A stretch of DNA of 64,000 nucleotides from Nannobrachium achirus (lineage: Eukaryota > Chordata > Actinopteri > Myctophiformes > Myctophidae): positions 30,509,555 to 30,573,554 of the forward strand of contig OY997649.1 in the NCBI GenBank assembly GCA_963921795.1, read 5' to 3'. Within the stretch, counting starts at the first letter, position 1; each line of letters starts with the position of its first letter. Of the stretch, positions 12,475 through 24,313 are shown piece after piece. The translations under genes and the position numbers were made by a program. Below the pieces are notes generated by a model. It saw only the letters and a program-made list of their open reading frames with translations, was not told the origin of the DNA and searched no databases.

Positions 12475-12710
12475 TCGTCGTCGTCGGGTGGAAACCTTGT
12501 ATTTATCATTTTTAAAATGATTAAAACTAGTGAAAACAGCCGATCTACAAGCACACAACGCCTCGCGGTGCGAGGCGTTGTGTGCTTGTAGATCTGCTGT
12601 TTTCACTACTTTTGTGTGACGGCCTTGTATGATGAAGCAGGGCTTTACTTCGCGAAAAAACGTACACATTTGAATCTTGGAGATACAAGGTTTCTGCCCG
12701 ACAGTGACGA
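12475..12710. mobile_element. TA-target MITE with shared hairpin
   Basis: The ends TCGTCGTCGTCGGGTGG and (inverted) TCGTCACTGTCGGGCAG continue into AAACCTTGTAT on both sides, a terminal inverted repeat of about 28 bp bordered by TA on each side (12473-12474 and 12711-12712). The centre holds the shared hairpin at 12529-12607, with arms AGTGAAAACAGC ... GCTGTTTTCACT. A second copy lies at 52642-52897, inverted relative to this one. The TA target suggests Tc1/mariner-like mobilisation, but there is no transposase to confirm it. Confidence 0.75.
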
Positions 12711-13385
12711 TATGCAACCTGTGTCTTGGTGGATTCCTTCGCGTTGCCTGGAAGATATTCCTCCCTCTCTGTTTGGCAGCTAAACATTGAGGGAGGAATA
12801 TCCACAGGAAGGCTAAACTTTCGCTGAACAAGGGCCCCCCACCCCCATCATGTAGAGTGAAAGACAGCCAAACACTGGAACATTTTCGAACAAATACTGT
12901 AACATGCACTTGCTTCTTGTGCTGCTGTGTGGACCTGGTGTCAAGAACGGGGTGCTTGCTTGACACTGCTCCTTTGAAGCCTAATAGCATTACTGTTTTG
13001 TGACTGGTTAGCAAAGGAGCATGTGAAGCCTGGAGAGCATTATTAAGTGTAATGAATGTCAGCGCATCGCAAGCCATCGGAGACATCAGGTGCCAATTAT
13101 AGAGGCGGGCCCTGCAATTCGGCCCCTCTGCTCGACGTGCCATGGAGGAGCTCCTTTTTGGCCTACCTGACATCCGCCTCATTAGCCGTGAGAGACAGGA
13201 GGAGCAGGCTAGCGACCACACTCCCCTCCAGGCCTCCACAGGTCTCCACGGGGGCACAGGGACACGTATTCTGCCCTCTCCCCCTCCCCCCAGCAGAGCA
13301 CAGCCCTTACCTATTATTGATGAGGTGGAGGGTGGATGGAATATGAATTGCAGATCCAAGTGTGACATTTGGAGGTGATTACAGT
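12711..13385. other. Gene-free DNA, candidate conserved core 13000-13215
   Basis: This stretch lies between two MITEs. Around 13000-13215 the sequence is complex and balanced in composition (GAGCATTATTAAGTGTAATG, CATCCGCCTCATTAGCCGTG). A 304-codon minus-strand open frame runs across this region and into the neighbouring MITE, and its low-complexity translation resembles no known protein. I treat it as chance. Confidence 0.4.
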
Positions 13386-13882
13386 CAGGGGTGTCGCACC
13401 AAATTCTGGGCCCTGGGTACTTTAACTATTGAAAAATAGCAGATATACAGGCTCACAGCGTGGCACTCGGTGCCGCACTGTGAGATCTGCTATTTTTGAA
13501 AAATCTTGAAAATGTGTGCATTTTTCAAAAATATTTCAAATCCTTCTAAGGTTTTTTGAAAACCCTATATGCTTCTATGTCAGTGGTGCTCAAACCTTTT
13601 CATGTGAAGGACCCTGTCAAAATATTTAGTTCCGGGGACCCCCAGAAGCAAGATTTGAGTTACAAATGTTTGCCTAAAAAATACATACATTCAAAGATTT
13701 GCACACATTTTCACGTTTCCAAAAAAGTTGCAGATCTACAAGCTCGCAGCGTGGCACTCGGTGCCGCGCTGTGAGCTTGTATATCAGCCTTTTTTCCATA
13801 GAAAGTACAAACTAATTCCAGGTCCCTCCACCTTGGGCCCTAGTAACTCAGTCCCACTTTTCCCCCCATTGTGACGCCCCTG
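13386..13882. mobile_element. hAT-like MITE with two hairpins
   Basis: The ends CAGGGGTGTCGCACCAAATT and (inverted) CAGGGGCGTCACAATGGGGG are flanked by an identical 8-bp duplication ATTACAGT (13378-13385 and 13883-13890). It is the same family as 9139-9652 in the opposite orientation, 497 bp long. Hairpins lie at 13432-13497 and 13721-13795 as inverted copies of one another. The segment between them has the CTCAAACCTTTTCATGTGAA and GGGGACCCCCAGAAGCAA phrases. Non-coding. Confidence 0.85.
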
Positions 13883-15084
13883 ATTACAGTAGGTGCTCTC
13901 CCCTTCATGCATGGTGGTTGGGGGGTGGGGGGAGACCGGCTATCTCCGTGGACGACCGGTTCATTCATTAGTCAGCGTTGAGTACGTGCCTCAAATCCTC
14001 CATGCATAAAGAGGTAAATAAAGCATTCATGGATATCATTGCCTCAGGCAGCCGGAGCAAACACTATTGATTTTTCTGAAGGGCTCTAAAATAATGTTCA
14101 CAGATGTGTCAAGGCATTCATCAAATGGTCTCTCTAAGCCCAATCCTCGATGCGGTAAAAACCCAATATGCCACTCTTTTCTCAGAGTAATCGGAAATTC
14201 GTGCCAATGTTAGTGGTGACAGCTTAGCTATTTGGCACAATATACCTTCAACTGCTTACAAAGAAATAAACACACACAACCAGAAACTTTTTCCAGTGCA
14301 GAAAAAAAAGCAACTGCACAGAAACTGCAGGATTCACACAGTGCTTTTCACAGTAATGGGCGACATCAAGAGTATGCCATGCCAACATCAACCCTTCTAA
14401 TTTAAGATCAGGATCCAATATACACTTGTTGTCAACAACACTAGGATCCTCTTACACCTCAGGTTTATTGCACCACCAGATTTATAATTCCTCTAGAGTT
14501 CCACTGCAAACCAACAACAAGCCTCAAGGAGCGTGTTGTCTACTCTTTCAATAATATGTAATGTACTCACCACTATAAAAGAGATTCTCCCAAGGCACAG
14601 GCAACTGTCCTACAATATATTCTTGGTTAGCTTGGCGGCACTCAATATTAGGACAATACATCATGACCAACAACTACAGGCAATTGTGACTGTGGGGAGT
14701 CTTTACTCGTGTCCTTAGTGACCTTCATCATGTGGTAGGATAATAGGTCAGCTGGGAGGTTACCACATGACCTCAGCACATCACATGACAAACAGGAAAC
14801 AATTGAAACCATACTTGAGATGAGGTGGAAAAGAATGTTTTAAAGGGTGCTTCTATTTTAAACATTTGTATGTTTAAAGTGTTTACATTTGTCTTGTCAT
14901 TAAAAATAGCTCATCATATTATTTGAGTTTCCAATAGCGTAAACCTGAAACTGTGTCAGTTTGACCTTAAACCTGAACTGTGTTCATCAACTTGCCACTC
15001 TGTGCTACCTTGCGCCTGGTACAGAAAAGATAAGTGCACAGGACTCTTTCTTTTTAATGATGTCTCTCTTTCTTCCCTTTGAGG
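13883..15084. other. Gene-free DNA between MITE and LINE
   Basis: 13960-14230 is complex sequence with words such as GAGGTAAATAAAGCATTCAT and may be a conserved non-coding element. 14231-15084 shows only short spurious frames and AT-rich stretches. Confidence 0.4.
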
Positions 15085-15101
15085 GGAGTGACTTAATTCC
15101 T
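15085..15101. repeat. LINE target-site duplication, 3' side
   Basis: GGAGTGACTTAATTCCT, identical to the copy at 24314-24330. It directly abuts the poly-T run (the LINE poly-A tail on the minus strand), which fixes the 3' boundary. The last T could belong to either the tail or the duplication. Confidence 0.95.
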
Positions 15102-15124
15102 TTTTTTTTTTGTTATCAAATATT

Positions 15125-15130
15125 TTTATT
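15125..15130 (-). terminator. LINE polyadenylation signal AATAAA
   Basis: TTTATT on the plus strand is AATAAA on the LINE sense strand, 14 bases upstream of the A tail, a normal distance for cleavage and polyadenylation. Confidence 0.75.
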
Positions 15131-15206
15131 TTCCATAATCAAAAGAAAAATGCAATTAACAGACAAACAACACAAACAATAGTAAAACAAGAAAAGGAAA
15201 AGAAAA

Positions 15207-15226
15207 CCCACCCACCCCCTTTCCCC
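15207..15226 (-). promoter_or_regulatory. G-quadruplex motif in LINE 3' UTR
   Basis: The sense strand reads GGGGAAAGGGGGTGGGTGGG: four G-runs of three or more with loops of 1-3 bases, satisfying the standard G4 pattern. Quadruplex-forming 3' UTR tracts are a known recurrent property of mammalian L1. Here the tract lies about 50 bp after the ORF2 stop. Confidence 0.75.
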
Positions 15227-15276
15227 GGACCAACACGGAATGTACAATAGTGCATGCCTGTGCTAGGCTGTTACCA

Positions 15277-18200
15277 CTATATAGTGATTTCTTGAATCAT
15301 AGCCTTAAGCTTATCTGCAATGTCCGACCACATATTAATGTTTTCTTCTTTTGCTCCGTGTAACCTTGCTATCGACTGCTCTAAATATACTATATCTAGA
15401 AAGGTTAAGGCCCACTGGCGAAACGTTAACGTATGAGGAGGTTTCCACCGCGTAGCTACCATCTTCTTCGCCGCCGTTACACCAGCAAAGAAGATGCGCT
15501 TGCGTATATTGTTTAGTTGCAACTGTGAGACGTCATTTAATAAAAATAAAGAAGGAGAAGATATGATATTGATACTAAAAATAGTTGAAAGTTTTGAGGC
15601 AACCATATTCCAGAATGACGACACATTTGGGCATTCCCAAACCATGTGAAGGAAGGTACCAATACTATTTGAGGCGCAGAGAGTGCAGTTGGGATTATTC
15701 AAAATCCTCATAGCACATAGTCTGCGGGGAGTTAAATAAGTCCGATGAACAAAATTTAAATGAATTTGTTGATGGTCTGGATTTCTAGAAGATAGCCTAA
15801 TGTTAGACCATACTGTGTCCCAACAAAAGTCAGGGTCCAAATTTGGTACATCATTCCTCCAAACAGTATCAACAGATAGGGGCCCATAACTACAGTCTAA
15901 TAAAAAACCATAGAGGGTGGAAACCAAACCTCTTGTTCTGTTACCATCACAGATAAACTCATGGAAGGGGTGCAATCTAAGGGGAGCTTGCCATGGGACC
16001 CCATAGGTCCTCATGGACGTTCTCAGTTGGAAGTAGAAAAAAAGGGTATTTCCAGGCAGATTGAAGATGTCACACAAATCTCGAAAAGGTCGTAAACCAT
16101 TTCTATCAAATAAGTCCCCTAATGTACGAATCCCCTTAGCCCTCCACCTTGGAAAGCGAATGGGGCGATCCTCGATTAAAAGTCTTTGATTATTGAACAC
16201 TGGGGAAAATAAGTTCCATTTACAATCAATCTTACACATCTTTTCAGCTGCCCTCCATACTGCCACTAAATGAGAAATGATAGGTCCAAAGCGAACTTTG
16301 CATTGATGTGTAGTTATGTTTGAATAGATAAGATCTCTCAATTCAACAGGCTGCACTAAACTCTCCTCAAGCTCTCTCCAAGAAACCTTATTTGCTGGGT
16401 TAAACCAATTTAAAAGGGGGCGGAGCGTGAAGGCCCAATAATAAAATTTAAAGTTGGGCAATGAAAGGCCGCCATCATCTCTAGCACGTTGTAATAGAGA
16501 AAGTTTAAGACGAGGGCGTTTCCCTTTCCACACAAACTTAGATATCGAAGAGTGAAGCTTATTCCAGTATTGCGGCGGTGGTGGCAAAGGGAGCATAGAG
16601 CTTACAAAGTTAACCCTAGGAAGAACATTCATCTTTATGATTGAAACTCGAGCTTGGAGAGAGTTGGGCAAAGATGACCATCTATCTAAATCAAGACAAA
16701 TCTTATTTAGAGTGTCACCATAGTTGTTCTTAACAATAGCCTGAAGAGAGGGGAAAACATCTATGCCAAGATATTTGAATTGGCTTACTACTGGGATTAT
16801 GGGCGGCAGGATAGCAGATCTCATCTGATCATTTAGAGGTAGAAGGGCTGACTTCGTCCAATTAATTTTGTAGCCGGAAATGGAACTGAACTGATCAAAA
16901 ATTTGAAGGACGTGAGTAATTGACTGTGGTGCATTCTCAAGGAACAGTAGAATATCATCAGCATATAGGGAAATGCGATGCTGTGTGTTGTTAATCGAAA
17001 CAGGAGTAATATCTGCAGACTGACGCACTGTCTGAGCCAAGGGTTCGAGTGAAAGTGCGAAAAGGAGAGGACTAAGGGGACAACCCTGCCTTGAAGATCT
17101 GCCAATCGTGAATAGCGGCGAACAGATCTTACCGGTTAGGACCATGGCTGACGGATTAGAATAAAGTACTTTAACAAAATGTATGAATGAAGCACCAAAT
17201 CCCATTTTATCTAGTACAGCCCACAGGTAAGACCATTCCAGACGATCAAATGCTTTCATCGCATCGAGCGACAACACTGCGGCGGGGGTCCTCAGCTCCT
17301 TAGCCCTATCGATGATATGCAATAGTCGTCTAGTATTATCAGAGGCTAGTCTAGTTCCTATGAAACCTGTCTGATCACAGTGTACTAAGGTGGTCATAAA
17401 ACCCTGCAAGCGACGCGCAAGCACCTTAGCAAAAACTTTTAGATCAGAATTCAAAAGTGAAAGCGGTCTATAGCTTGCGCAATCTGTGGGATCCTTGTTC
17501 TTCTTCAACAATAATGATATAATAGCTACATTCACATCCCTGGAGAAAGAGCCACTTTCAATTGCATATCGAAACATGTCTAGCATCAGCTGACCTAGAT
17601 CTTCCCAAAAGATGGCATAAAGTTCAGGGGGTATCCCATCCAAACCAGGCGACTTGCCCCTACGCATTGCGAGCACAGCTTCCTGTAATTCCGCCAGATG
17701 GAGCGGTCTATCTAAGGCTTCCGCATCCGCCTCGCTAAGGGTTGGTAACTGTATGTTGGATAAAAAATCATTGCATACTGCATCATCGTGAATGACCTCG
17801 GAGGTGTAGAGCTCATCATAAAAAGCACGAAACGTGGCATTGACCTCTTTGGGTTCTGTAACCATGGCTCCAGTTGTTGATTTGACACTAACAATATCAG
17901 CAAAATGCTCATTGGATCTAAGACGTAAAGCCAGTAAGTGACTGGGTCTTGCACTATTAAAATAGTAGTTTTGCCTTGTGCGTTTCATTTGAAATTCTGA
18001 GCGGCGCTTGAGAATGGAGTTAATTTCTTTCTTAACTAGCTCCCTCTGGGTTGCTGTACTAACATCAAAGTTATTTTGGAGAGAATTATCCAAAGTAGAA
18101 AACCGAGATTCCAATTCCACCAGTTTGGCTGACCTTAATTTTCTCTGAGTGGACGCATAGAGGGTTGTATTACTCCTGATAAAGCCTTTAATTGCATCCC

Positions 18201-19059
18201 AAAGAATTCTGGGATCCTCAACTGAGCCTGTATTGATATTTATAAATTCGCGCAAACCAGTTTGAAACTGAGCTACAAATGCCGCATCGCGCAGCAGTGT
18301 GGTGTTAAACCGCCATCTAGGAGCTCTATCTATAACCTGTTTCAGTGAAGCAACACACAGCACCGCCTTGTGATCCGAGAGTGACATTGGGAGCAACTCT
18401 ACCTTGGCAATTTTATGAAACAAGCTAACAGGGGCAAAAACGTAATCGATCCTAGAGAATGAAGCATGCCTACCCGACAGAAAAGAAAAATCTCTAACCG
18501 TTGGGTTCATTAAACGCCAGATGTCGAGTAAGCCAGTTGAGTTTGCCCAAGCACGTAGTTCTGCAGACGCTAGTGCTTGTTCTCTGCTTTCTACCCCAGT
18601 GGATCTATCTAGGTTATGTTGCCATGTTGCATTGAAGTCAGCACCAACAATGAATTTGAAATCCGTCAGTTCCAATAAGGTTTTAGTTAGTAATTTGTAA
18701 AACTCTTTGTCTAAAACATTTGGAGCATACACAGAGACTAGTGCTAGCATTTTACCCTCCAAGCGGATTTTAGCAACAGCTATCCTCCCGTCACTGTCAG
18801 ACCAATCACCCAAAAAATCCAACCTAAGGTTACGTCTAGCCAATATGGCTACTCCCTTGGTTTTGGAAGAAGCAGCTGAAAAGGCTAAAACACGATAATG
18901 TTTATTAGCCAATCGGTTGGAATGCTCTTTTAAAAGATGAGACTCCTGTATAAATGCAAAGTCAATTGATTTAGATCGCAAAACCCCCAAAATGCTGGTT
19001 CGCTTATGCGGTATATTCGCTCCCCTTACATTGAAACTTAGAAATTTATATTCTGTCAT
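15277..19059 (-). CDS. LINE ORF2 protein: endonuclease-reverse transcriptase
   Basis: 1260 aa, about the usual length for L1-type ORF2, uninterrupted, starting at ATG 19059. Residues 1-235 form an apurinic-type endonuclease: N10 (SFNVRG), E39 (QESH, usually QETH), Y111 (VYAPN), D141/N143 (GADFNAT), D205 (SRIDY) and D229-H230 (LSDHKAV), so all catalytic positions are present. The reverse transcriptase spans about 460-760: GFIGTR at 565-570, D599 in [21 protein letters not shown] at 657-667 and the YADD box at 699-702. A CCHC knuckle lies at 1125-1143 (CTLC ... H ... C). The enzyme nicks genomic DNA and copies its own RNA at the nick. Translation must initiate internally or after a long spacer, as ORF1 ends about 4.2 kb upstream (2.3 kb without the nested element). 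No broken catalytic motif was found. Confidence 0.97.
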   Translation of the reverse strand: MTEYKFLSFNVRGANIPHKRTSILGVLRSKSIDFAFIQESHLLKEHSNRLANKHYRVLAFSAASSKTKGVAILARRNLRLDFLGDWSDSDGRIAVAKIRLEGKMLALVSVYAPNVLDKEFYKLLTKTLLELTDFKFIVGADFNATWQHNLDRSTGVESREQALASAELRAWANSTGLLDIWRLMNPTVRDFSFLSGRHASFSRIDYVFAPVSLFHKIAKVELLPMSLSDHKAVLCVASLKQVIDRAPRWRFNTTLLRDAAFVAQFQTGLREFININTGSVEDPRILWDAIKGFIRSNTTLYASTQRKLRSAKLVELESRFSTLDNSLQNNFDVSTATQRELVKKEINSILKRRSEFQMKRTRQNYYFNSARPSHLLALRLRSNEHFADIVSVKSTTGAMVTEPKEVNATFRAFYDELYTSEVIHDDAVCNDFLSNIQLPTLSEADAEALDRPLHLAELQEAVLAMRRGKSPGLDGIPPELYAIFWEDLGQLMLDMFRYAIESGSFSRDVNVAIISLLLKKNKDPTDCASYRPLSLLNSDLKVFAKVLARRLQGFMTTLVHCDQTGFIGTRLASDNTRRLLHIIDRAKELRTPAAVLSLDAMKAFDRLEWSYLWAVLDKMGFGASFIHFVKVLYSNPSAMVLTGKICSPLFTIGRSSRQGCPLSPLLFALSLEPLAQTVRQSADITPVSINNTQHRISLYADDILLFLENAPQSITHVLQIFDQFSSISGYKINWTKSALLPLNDQMRSAILPPIIPVVSQFKYLGIDVFPSLQAIVKNNYGDTLNKICLDLDRWSSLPNSLQARVSIIKMNVLPRVNFVSSMLPLPPPPQYWNKLHSSISKFVWKGKRPRLKLSLLQRARDDGGLSLPNFKFYYWAFTLRPLLNWFNPANKVSWRELEESLVQPVELRDLIYSNITTHQCKVRFGPIISHLVAVWRAAEKMCKIDCKWNLFSPVFNNQRLLIEDRPIRFPRWRAKGIRTLGDLFDRNGLRPFRDLCDIFNLPGNTLFFYFQLRTSMRTYGVPWQAPLRLHPFHEFICDGNRTRGLVSTLYGFLLDCSYGPLSVDTVWRNDVPNLDPDFCWDTVWSNIRLSSRNPDHQQIHLNFVHRTYLTPRRLCAMRILNNPNCTLCASNSIGTFLHMVWECPNVSSFWNMVASKLSTIFSINIISSPSLFLLNDVSQLQLNNIRKRIFFAGVTAAKKMVATRWKPPHTLTFRQWALTFLDIVYLEQSIARLHGAKEENINMWSDIADKLKAMIQEITI

Positions 19060-20134
19060 AATTGTGGTTCAAACCATACGCACAGCAAGCACAGTAGAAC
19101 ATTTTAGAATTTCCTAGTTGGTCCCTCACAACAAACCTTCCCAACAGAAAAACAAAACAACCCCAAAAGGAACAGAAAGGAAAAAGCAACATCAAACGAA
19201 CATAAAAAAACACATAACATTGAAGCTTGAGGGGGAAAACCCCATTAGCATCAGAGTGCACAAAAACAGTTCCCCACCCCATCAACCTATTAGTCAACCT
19301 TCATTTCACTCTGTCAGAGAGTGCAAACAAGTAACTGCCCAAAAGTAACCATACATTGCCCTCTGGTGGTTATGTAAATATATAACAGATCACCAAAGTA
19401 AAAACAACAAAAAAAAAAAAGTGCCTTCTTGTGGCTGAATAGCTCTCAAACATTCCATCCGCTCAAATTATGATCAATCTCCCCACTTCATATCACTTAA
19501 ATAAATGAGAATGGTATGTTAACATTTCTAGTAAAGAAGGGGGAGAGAAAAAAGAAAAGAATAAAGGGGAAAAAAAAGAGAGGGGACTATAACAACTGTA
19601 ATAATAATAATCAGTCCAGCATTAGGCCCACTTAGAATGTGATAAAGCCCTATAAGCCACGTTAACACATTGCCTGCCCCACGTTTTTTATTAAACTCTT
19701 CCAAAACATGTCAGGGTTTTGGAGCATTTTGACTAATTTTCAATGAATATTTAAAAAATGTGTTTCTTAGCTATGAACAAATGGAGTATACCGATGGAAA
19801 GATGAAGAAATATACTTTTACCAATAAATAAATGGGGTTTAAATGTTGTTTCCTGATTTTTCCCTGATTTTTTAAGTGACTACTGTACTGGCCCAACATG
19901 GGCTAATTTGAATAAAAAAGCCTAAAAAAAGCCTTTTTATGAAACCAGCATGAATAAGTCGCTTATTTAGTTTCAAGCCAATAGATGGCGCTGTGGTACT
20001 GTGTGCTCACTCAACACACGCACACACACTCACTCACACTCACATGCACACGCATGTCTCAAGCAACAAGGAAGGTCACGTGATTTCTCAGATAATGAAA
20101 CCATGACATTTTAGGGTAAATGAAACCAAGTGCT

Positions 20135-20259
<125 letters not shown>

Positions 20260-20738
20260 GAGCCCCCCCAGCTGATCCCTGTGTTCAGTGGCGTCAGTTC
20301 AGAACAAGCTAAGGTATGGCAACATGACTGGTGTCACCAGGCATGTTGCCATACCTTAGCAACAGGCACGATGAAAAGTACATTTTTATTATTTCCCCCT
20401 GTAGCCAAGGTATGGCATTGGCAGCTGCATACCCCTGCCATACCCAATTGACGCCCCTGCCTGTGTTATGTCACGTGATTTCTTAGCTAACGGAAACTCA
20501 GATCGATGCAGAGAAAAGTTTGCTGGACCATTGGATCATTTTCCTTACTGTTGTTTAGCCACATGGATTATAGTTTTACGAGCCAGCAGACTGTTTGTTT
20601 ATCAATGGAATATCTTTACGAGCCAGGAGTGCACTGGGGGGGAGGAGGTGACAGTGTATCAGGTAGGACCCTGTTTTTTTCCGTTTTTTTCATTGTGTGT
20701 CGTGTCGTATGGATGGATGTTGTTTTGCTGCGTGTGGC

Positions 20739-20978
20739 CAGGGGTGTCCCACCAAAATCTGGGCCCTGGCCACAAGGATTCACTGCGGGACCCCCATGAT
20801 TGTTCTTCATAGGGGGGATTTCAAAAATAGCAGATGTACAAGCTCGCAGAGTGCCGCGCTGTGAGCTTGTAGATCTGCTATTTTTCAATAGCTAAAGTAT
20901 AAAATAATTATGTCCCCTCCACATTGGGCCCTAGTAGTGTAGGGTTTCCACTCGCACTCCCCCCTTGTGACACCCCTG
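20739..20978. mobile_element. hAT-like MITE, short one-hairpin copy
   Basis: The ends CAGGGGTGTCCCACCAAAAT and (inverted) CAGGGGTGTCACAAGGGGGG belong to the same family as 9139-9652 and 13386-13882. This 240-bp copy has a single shared hairpin (20823-20885) and lacks the middle segment, so it is an internal deletion derivative or an ancestral short form. The flanking 8-mers (CGTGTGGC, TGTGTGTG) agree only partly. It lies inside the TTAA element inside the LINE. Confidence 0.75.
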
Positions 20979-22093
20979 TGTGTGTGCGCGTCCTCCTCTC
21001 CCACTATAAATACAGAGTGCCTTCACCTAAATACACTCAAATCTAAACGAATTCTACTGTCATCTCTAGGCTATCAATCAACTATCTAAACTCTAACTCT
21101 AACTATAAATATCCTATATTCAAATCTCAACCAGCCTCCCAACCGATCTTTTTTTTTTCTTTTTTCTCCTCGGCTGGCTAGCTGGCTAGCCTGGCTTGTC
21201 GCGTCTAAAACAGCTGCAGACTTTTTCTCCCTCTCTCTCTGTTGTATTTGGATTGCCTGATAACATGTATTTCAATGCAGTTTTTTGACCTTTTTTCTTC
21301 ATTCACGTGAATGACCTGGTTCCCTTTGATGTTGCCCTACTGTATTAAGTCACAGGCAGCACGAGAGCACCATCAATTGTAAAACAATGAAAAGACTATA
21401 GAACGTTTATAAACGGGCTGGGCGGTAAATAGCTGGGCAAAATAGAACGTTTATAAACGTGCTGGGCGGCAGATGAGTTAATGCAAATAACCAAACACTT
21501 GTGACAGATATGTGGAAATAAGGCTGTCACCACGACAAGGCACTAATATAATATTAATAATAAAAATAAATAAAAAAGGAAATCAGTGTATATGATATAA
21601 AACATATATGCACTTACATATGTAGTTAGAAATAGAAATTAAAAGCACATACGGGGGGCCATATGCAGCAAAGCACACACAGTGTTAATGCATACTGCGC
21701 CACACACAGCCCCCCCTATGCATCCATGCATACAAACCACAATTACTAATTAGAAGGGGGAAAAAAAGAAAGAAAAGAAAAGTCTGTATACATAAGTATT
21801 TACATAAAACACAGTTATGTATGATCAGGAAACCATATACAACACAGCACACATGATGCATACTGCGCCATATACAGCTCCCTGTACATGCCCAAAAGGC
21901 CAGTGCAAACTTAGATAAATGTCAATCATATTAGTTAAGTCTGTTTCCGTCTTAAACAGTAAACTACCATACTTCAAACAGTGAACATACCCAATCACGA
22001 CTACAAAATAAATATCCCCAATTCAGAGCTCCCCTCTCCCCCATCAAGAAATTAACATCTTAGAAGACAACAAGTAAAGTAGGTAAATAACTA

Positions 22094-22113
22094 CCCCCCC
22101 CCCCCCCCCCCCC
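22094..22113. repeat. Poly-C run
   Basis: Twenty consecutive C residues, poly-G on the LINE sense strand, in the inter-ORF spacer. Confidence 0.95.
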
Positions 22114-22479
22114 AGACAGCGGATCCACGAGCACGTAGAGCCAACGCGCCACGAGATCGTACATCCGCCAGCTATTAAGATTAGGAAAAAAAAAAGGAAA
22201 GAAAAGAACGAGTCAATGAGCCAGGGAGAGAGAGAGAGAGGAGAAGCAGAGATAGGTAGAGAGACATAGAGAAAGGGCGGGAGAGCGAGTGGTCTCTGGA
22301 ACCGCGGAGCCTTCACAATTTAGACCATATTATTTATATCTGTTTCGCCTTAAACAGTAGGCTACATTACTCAATACAAAGGCCAAAGCCCAGTCTCGCC
22401 CTCCTACCCGAGAAAGTAGCGTTTTAGGAGGCATAAACGAACCATAAACTAACAACCAACATAGCCGCCATTACCTAAC

Positions 22480-22483
<4 letters not shown>

Positions 22484-22510
<27 letters not shown>

Positions 22511-22535
22511 CACACACACAGCGAGAGAGAGAGCC

Positions 22536-22613
<78 letters not shown>
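22484..22613. repeat. (GA)n microsatellite
   Basis: About 130 bases of GA repeat interrupted by a short CA block, in the LINE spacer. It causes the Ser/Leu-rich open frames on the minus strand. Confidence 0.95.
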
Positions 22614-22616
<3 letters not shown>

Positions 22617-23219
22617 AAGCCGAGATAGATAGAGAGACACAGAGGGAAGACGAGAGAGAGAGCAGGCTCGGAACCGGGACACGGAACACGTTAGACAAAG
22701 CTTAACAGAGAGAGATAAAACCCTCTAGACCTATATAGTAAGCAGCACAACGCTCAATAAGAGCAAAGAAAAAGAATACAATAATAACAAGAACAATGTC
22801 CATTATATTCAAACAAAAAAGACAGTGAATTATGCTTATAGCTTTATCAGCCCTAAATCCTCTCTCCTTGCGGTAACCTAAATTAAAACGAGTAACACCC
22901 ATCTGCTTACATATCTTATTAAAAAATAAAATATATCTTATTCTTCAATACAAATAAAATAGGCATTATGAAACGAAACACTTGAAAACACAACGTCAAG
23001 TCAGATGATGAGTCCAAAACAATAAGTAGGCTTACATTAACAACTCACCCTTTGGGGAGGAGGAGGAGGAGAGAGTGAGGAAAGAAAGACGCTGCGTAAA
23101 AGTCATCTCCAAAGTCCCAGCCAGCTTACCAACAGTCCATTAAAGGCAAAAGGATATCACATCGGCAGAATGTGTTTGAAAGCACGCGATCACAAAAGCA
23201 AAAGTGTCCCTGGTAAAAG

Positions 23220-24146
23220 TTAGTTCTCTGTAACTGTCGTCTCATCATCCTGCGTAGCTAGAGTCTCGTCCGCAGCACCTGGAGTCTTGAACTTATCCTT
23301 GCAAAAGGCCAGCGCTTCCTTGGGTGAGTTGAAAGTAGAAGTCGCCTCATCCACGGTTATCCAGAATTTGCTCGGGTGCCTTATTCCGTATTTAACTCCT
23401 TCCGCGGTGATGGAACGTAGGAATTCCTTTACTGGCCCGAAAGCTGCCCTTCTCTTTGATGTTTCAGCAGACCAGTCGGGGAAAATATACACCTTTTTGC
23501 CATTGTATGTCAGTTGGCCTGCTTTCCTGGAGAGCTGGAGTATGCGTTCCTTTACCCGGAAAAAATGGATCCTTGCCAGGAAAGCCCTTGGCTTATCAGA
23601 ACGTGGATTGCCGGTCCGATGAGCACGATCCACCTCCGGGGGGGAGTCGGGAAACTCGTCGGGGAATGTTTTCTGCAAAAAAGACTGGATAAAGGCCACT
23701 GGGTCAGCCTTTTCTAGCCCAGGAGAGATCCCAATCACTCTTATGTTGTTCCTACGACTCCGGTCTTCTGCTATGACGAGCTTCTCCTCCAGATTAGCAC
23801 ATCTTCTCTCCAATTCAGTGATACACATCTGCAAACTGTCCATGGAGGAACCAAAGTTCTCAATGGCCTCCCCATGTTCAGCCACGGTCGTGTTCAGCGT
23901 GGCGACTGCAGGACGCAGCTCCTTTCCGAAGTCATCAATCTTCTTCAGTAATTTCTTCTCCAAGCCAAGCATCATGGGTTGAATAAAACCATCCATAAAC
24001 TCTTTCAGTGATTCCTTGAGGACCTCGCGCAGCATGCTCTTTGTAACCGGAGCGTCAGCGTCGCCCTGCATTGCGCCAGCCATGTTGTCAGCGTTTGCGG
24101 TCGGAGACCTGGTACTCCTCGACCTCGTGTTAATCGTATTCGGCAT
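23220..24146 (-). CDS. LINE ORF1 protein: L1-type RNA-binding chaperone
   Basis: 308 aa from ATG at 24146. An in-frame GTG ten codons upstream would give 318 aa, but ATG followed by MPNTINTRSRST is the better start. Residues 35-130 are amphipathic and leucine/charge-rich, consistent with the trimerising coiled coil. 131-175 opens with RRNNIRVIG, the typical start of the L1 ORF1 RRM. About 172-290 matches the C-terminal domain (EVDRAHRTGN, KPRAFLARIHFF, KVYIFPDWSAE, RHPSKFWI). In the family the protein coats LINE RNA and acts as a nucleic-acid chaperone. It is uninterrupted. The C-terminal 20 residues are acidic and Thr-rich. Confidence 0.95.
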   Translation of the reverse strand: MPNTINTRSRSTRSPTANADNMAGAMQGDADAPVTKSMLREVLKESLKEFMDGFIQPMMLGLEKKLLKKIDDFGKELRPAVATLNTTVAEHGEAIENFGSSMDSLQMCITELERRCANLEEKLVIAEDRSRRNNIRVIGISPGLEKADPVAFIQSFLQKTFPDEFPDSPPEVDRAHRTGNPRSDKPRAFLARIHFFRVKERILQLSRKAGQLTYNGKKVYIFPDWSAETSKRRAAFGPVKEFLRSITAEGVKYGIRHPSKFWITVDEATSTFNSPKEALAFCKDKFKTPGAADETLATQDDETTVTEN

Positions 24147-24313
24147 GAAACACGAAACAACTGCAAAAACAGACACTCACCAGTGTTTTGGCGTTTAAAG
24201 TCTCAAAAGAACTATAAAGGCAGTAAAAAATGGGCTTAAAAAATGTGAAAACTTTGCACCTCTACAGAGCTCAACAAACGCGTCCTACTCGGTCGCCATC
24301 TTGTCGGAACTCC
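24147..24313 (-). promoter_or_regulatory. LINE 5' leader with YY1-like site
   Basis: The leader is 167 bp to the ORF1 ATG. The sense strand starts GGAGTTCCGACAAGATGGCG. CAAGATGGC (24295-24303) matches the YY1 core and begins at +11 of the element, close to where mammalian L1 carries its YY1 site, which positions transcription initiation. The leader is short for an L1, so the promoter may be compact or partly internal to ORF1. Confidence 0.6.

Larger units (their letters stand above)
15102..15276 (-). other. LINE 3' UTR and poly-A tail
   Basis: Short 3' UTR of about 175 bp. From ORF2 outwards there is about 50 bp of mixed sequence, then a G-rich tract, then an A-rich stretch with an AATAAA signal (15125-15130 on the minus strand) about 15 bases before the 10-11-base A tail. 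There is no tandem 3' repeat of the kind seen in L2/CR1 elements, which supports an L1-like end. Confidence 0.85.

Noticed and set aside
12454-13368. 304-codon open frame on the minus strand
   Set aside because: It runs through the end of a MITE and the adjoining unique DNA, begins and ends without gene context, and its translation has no recognisable domain. GC-rich stretches give such chance frames.
21004-21015. CTATAAATAC as a functional promoter in the TTAA element
   Set aside because: A TATA-like word without any following coding sequence, in a non-autonomous element. There is no support beyond the word itself.
24147-24176. Upstream GTG as the ORF1 start
   Set aside because: An ATG ten codons downstream gives a normal L1 ORF1 N-terminus. 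Initiation at GTG in a eukaryotic element is unlikely.
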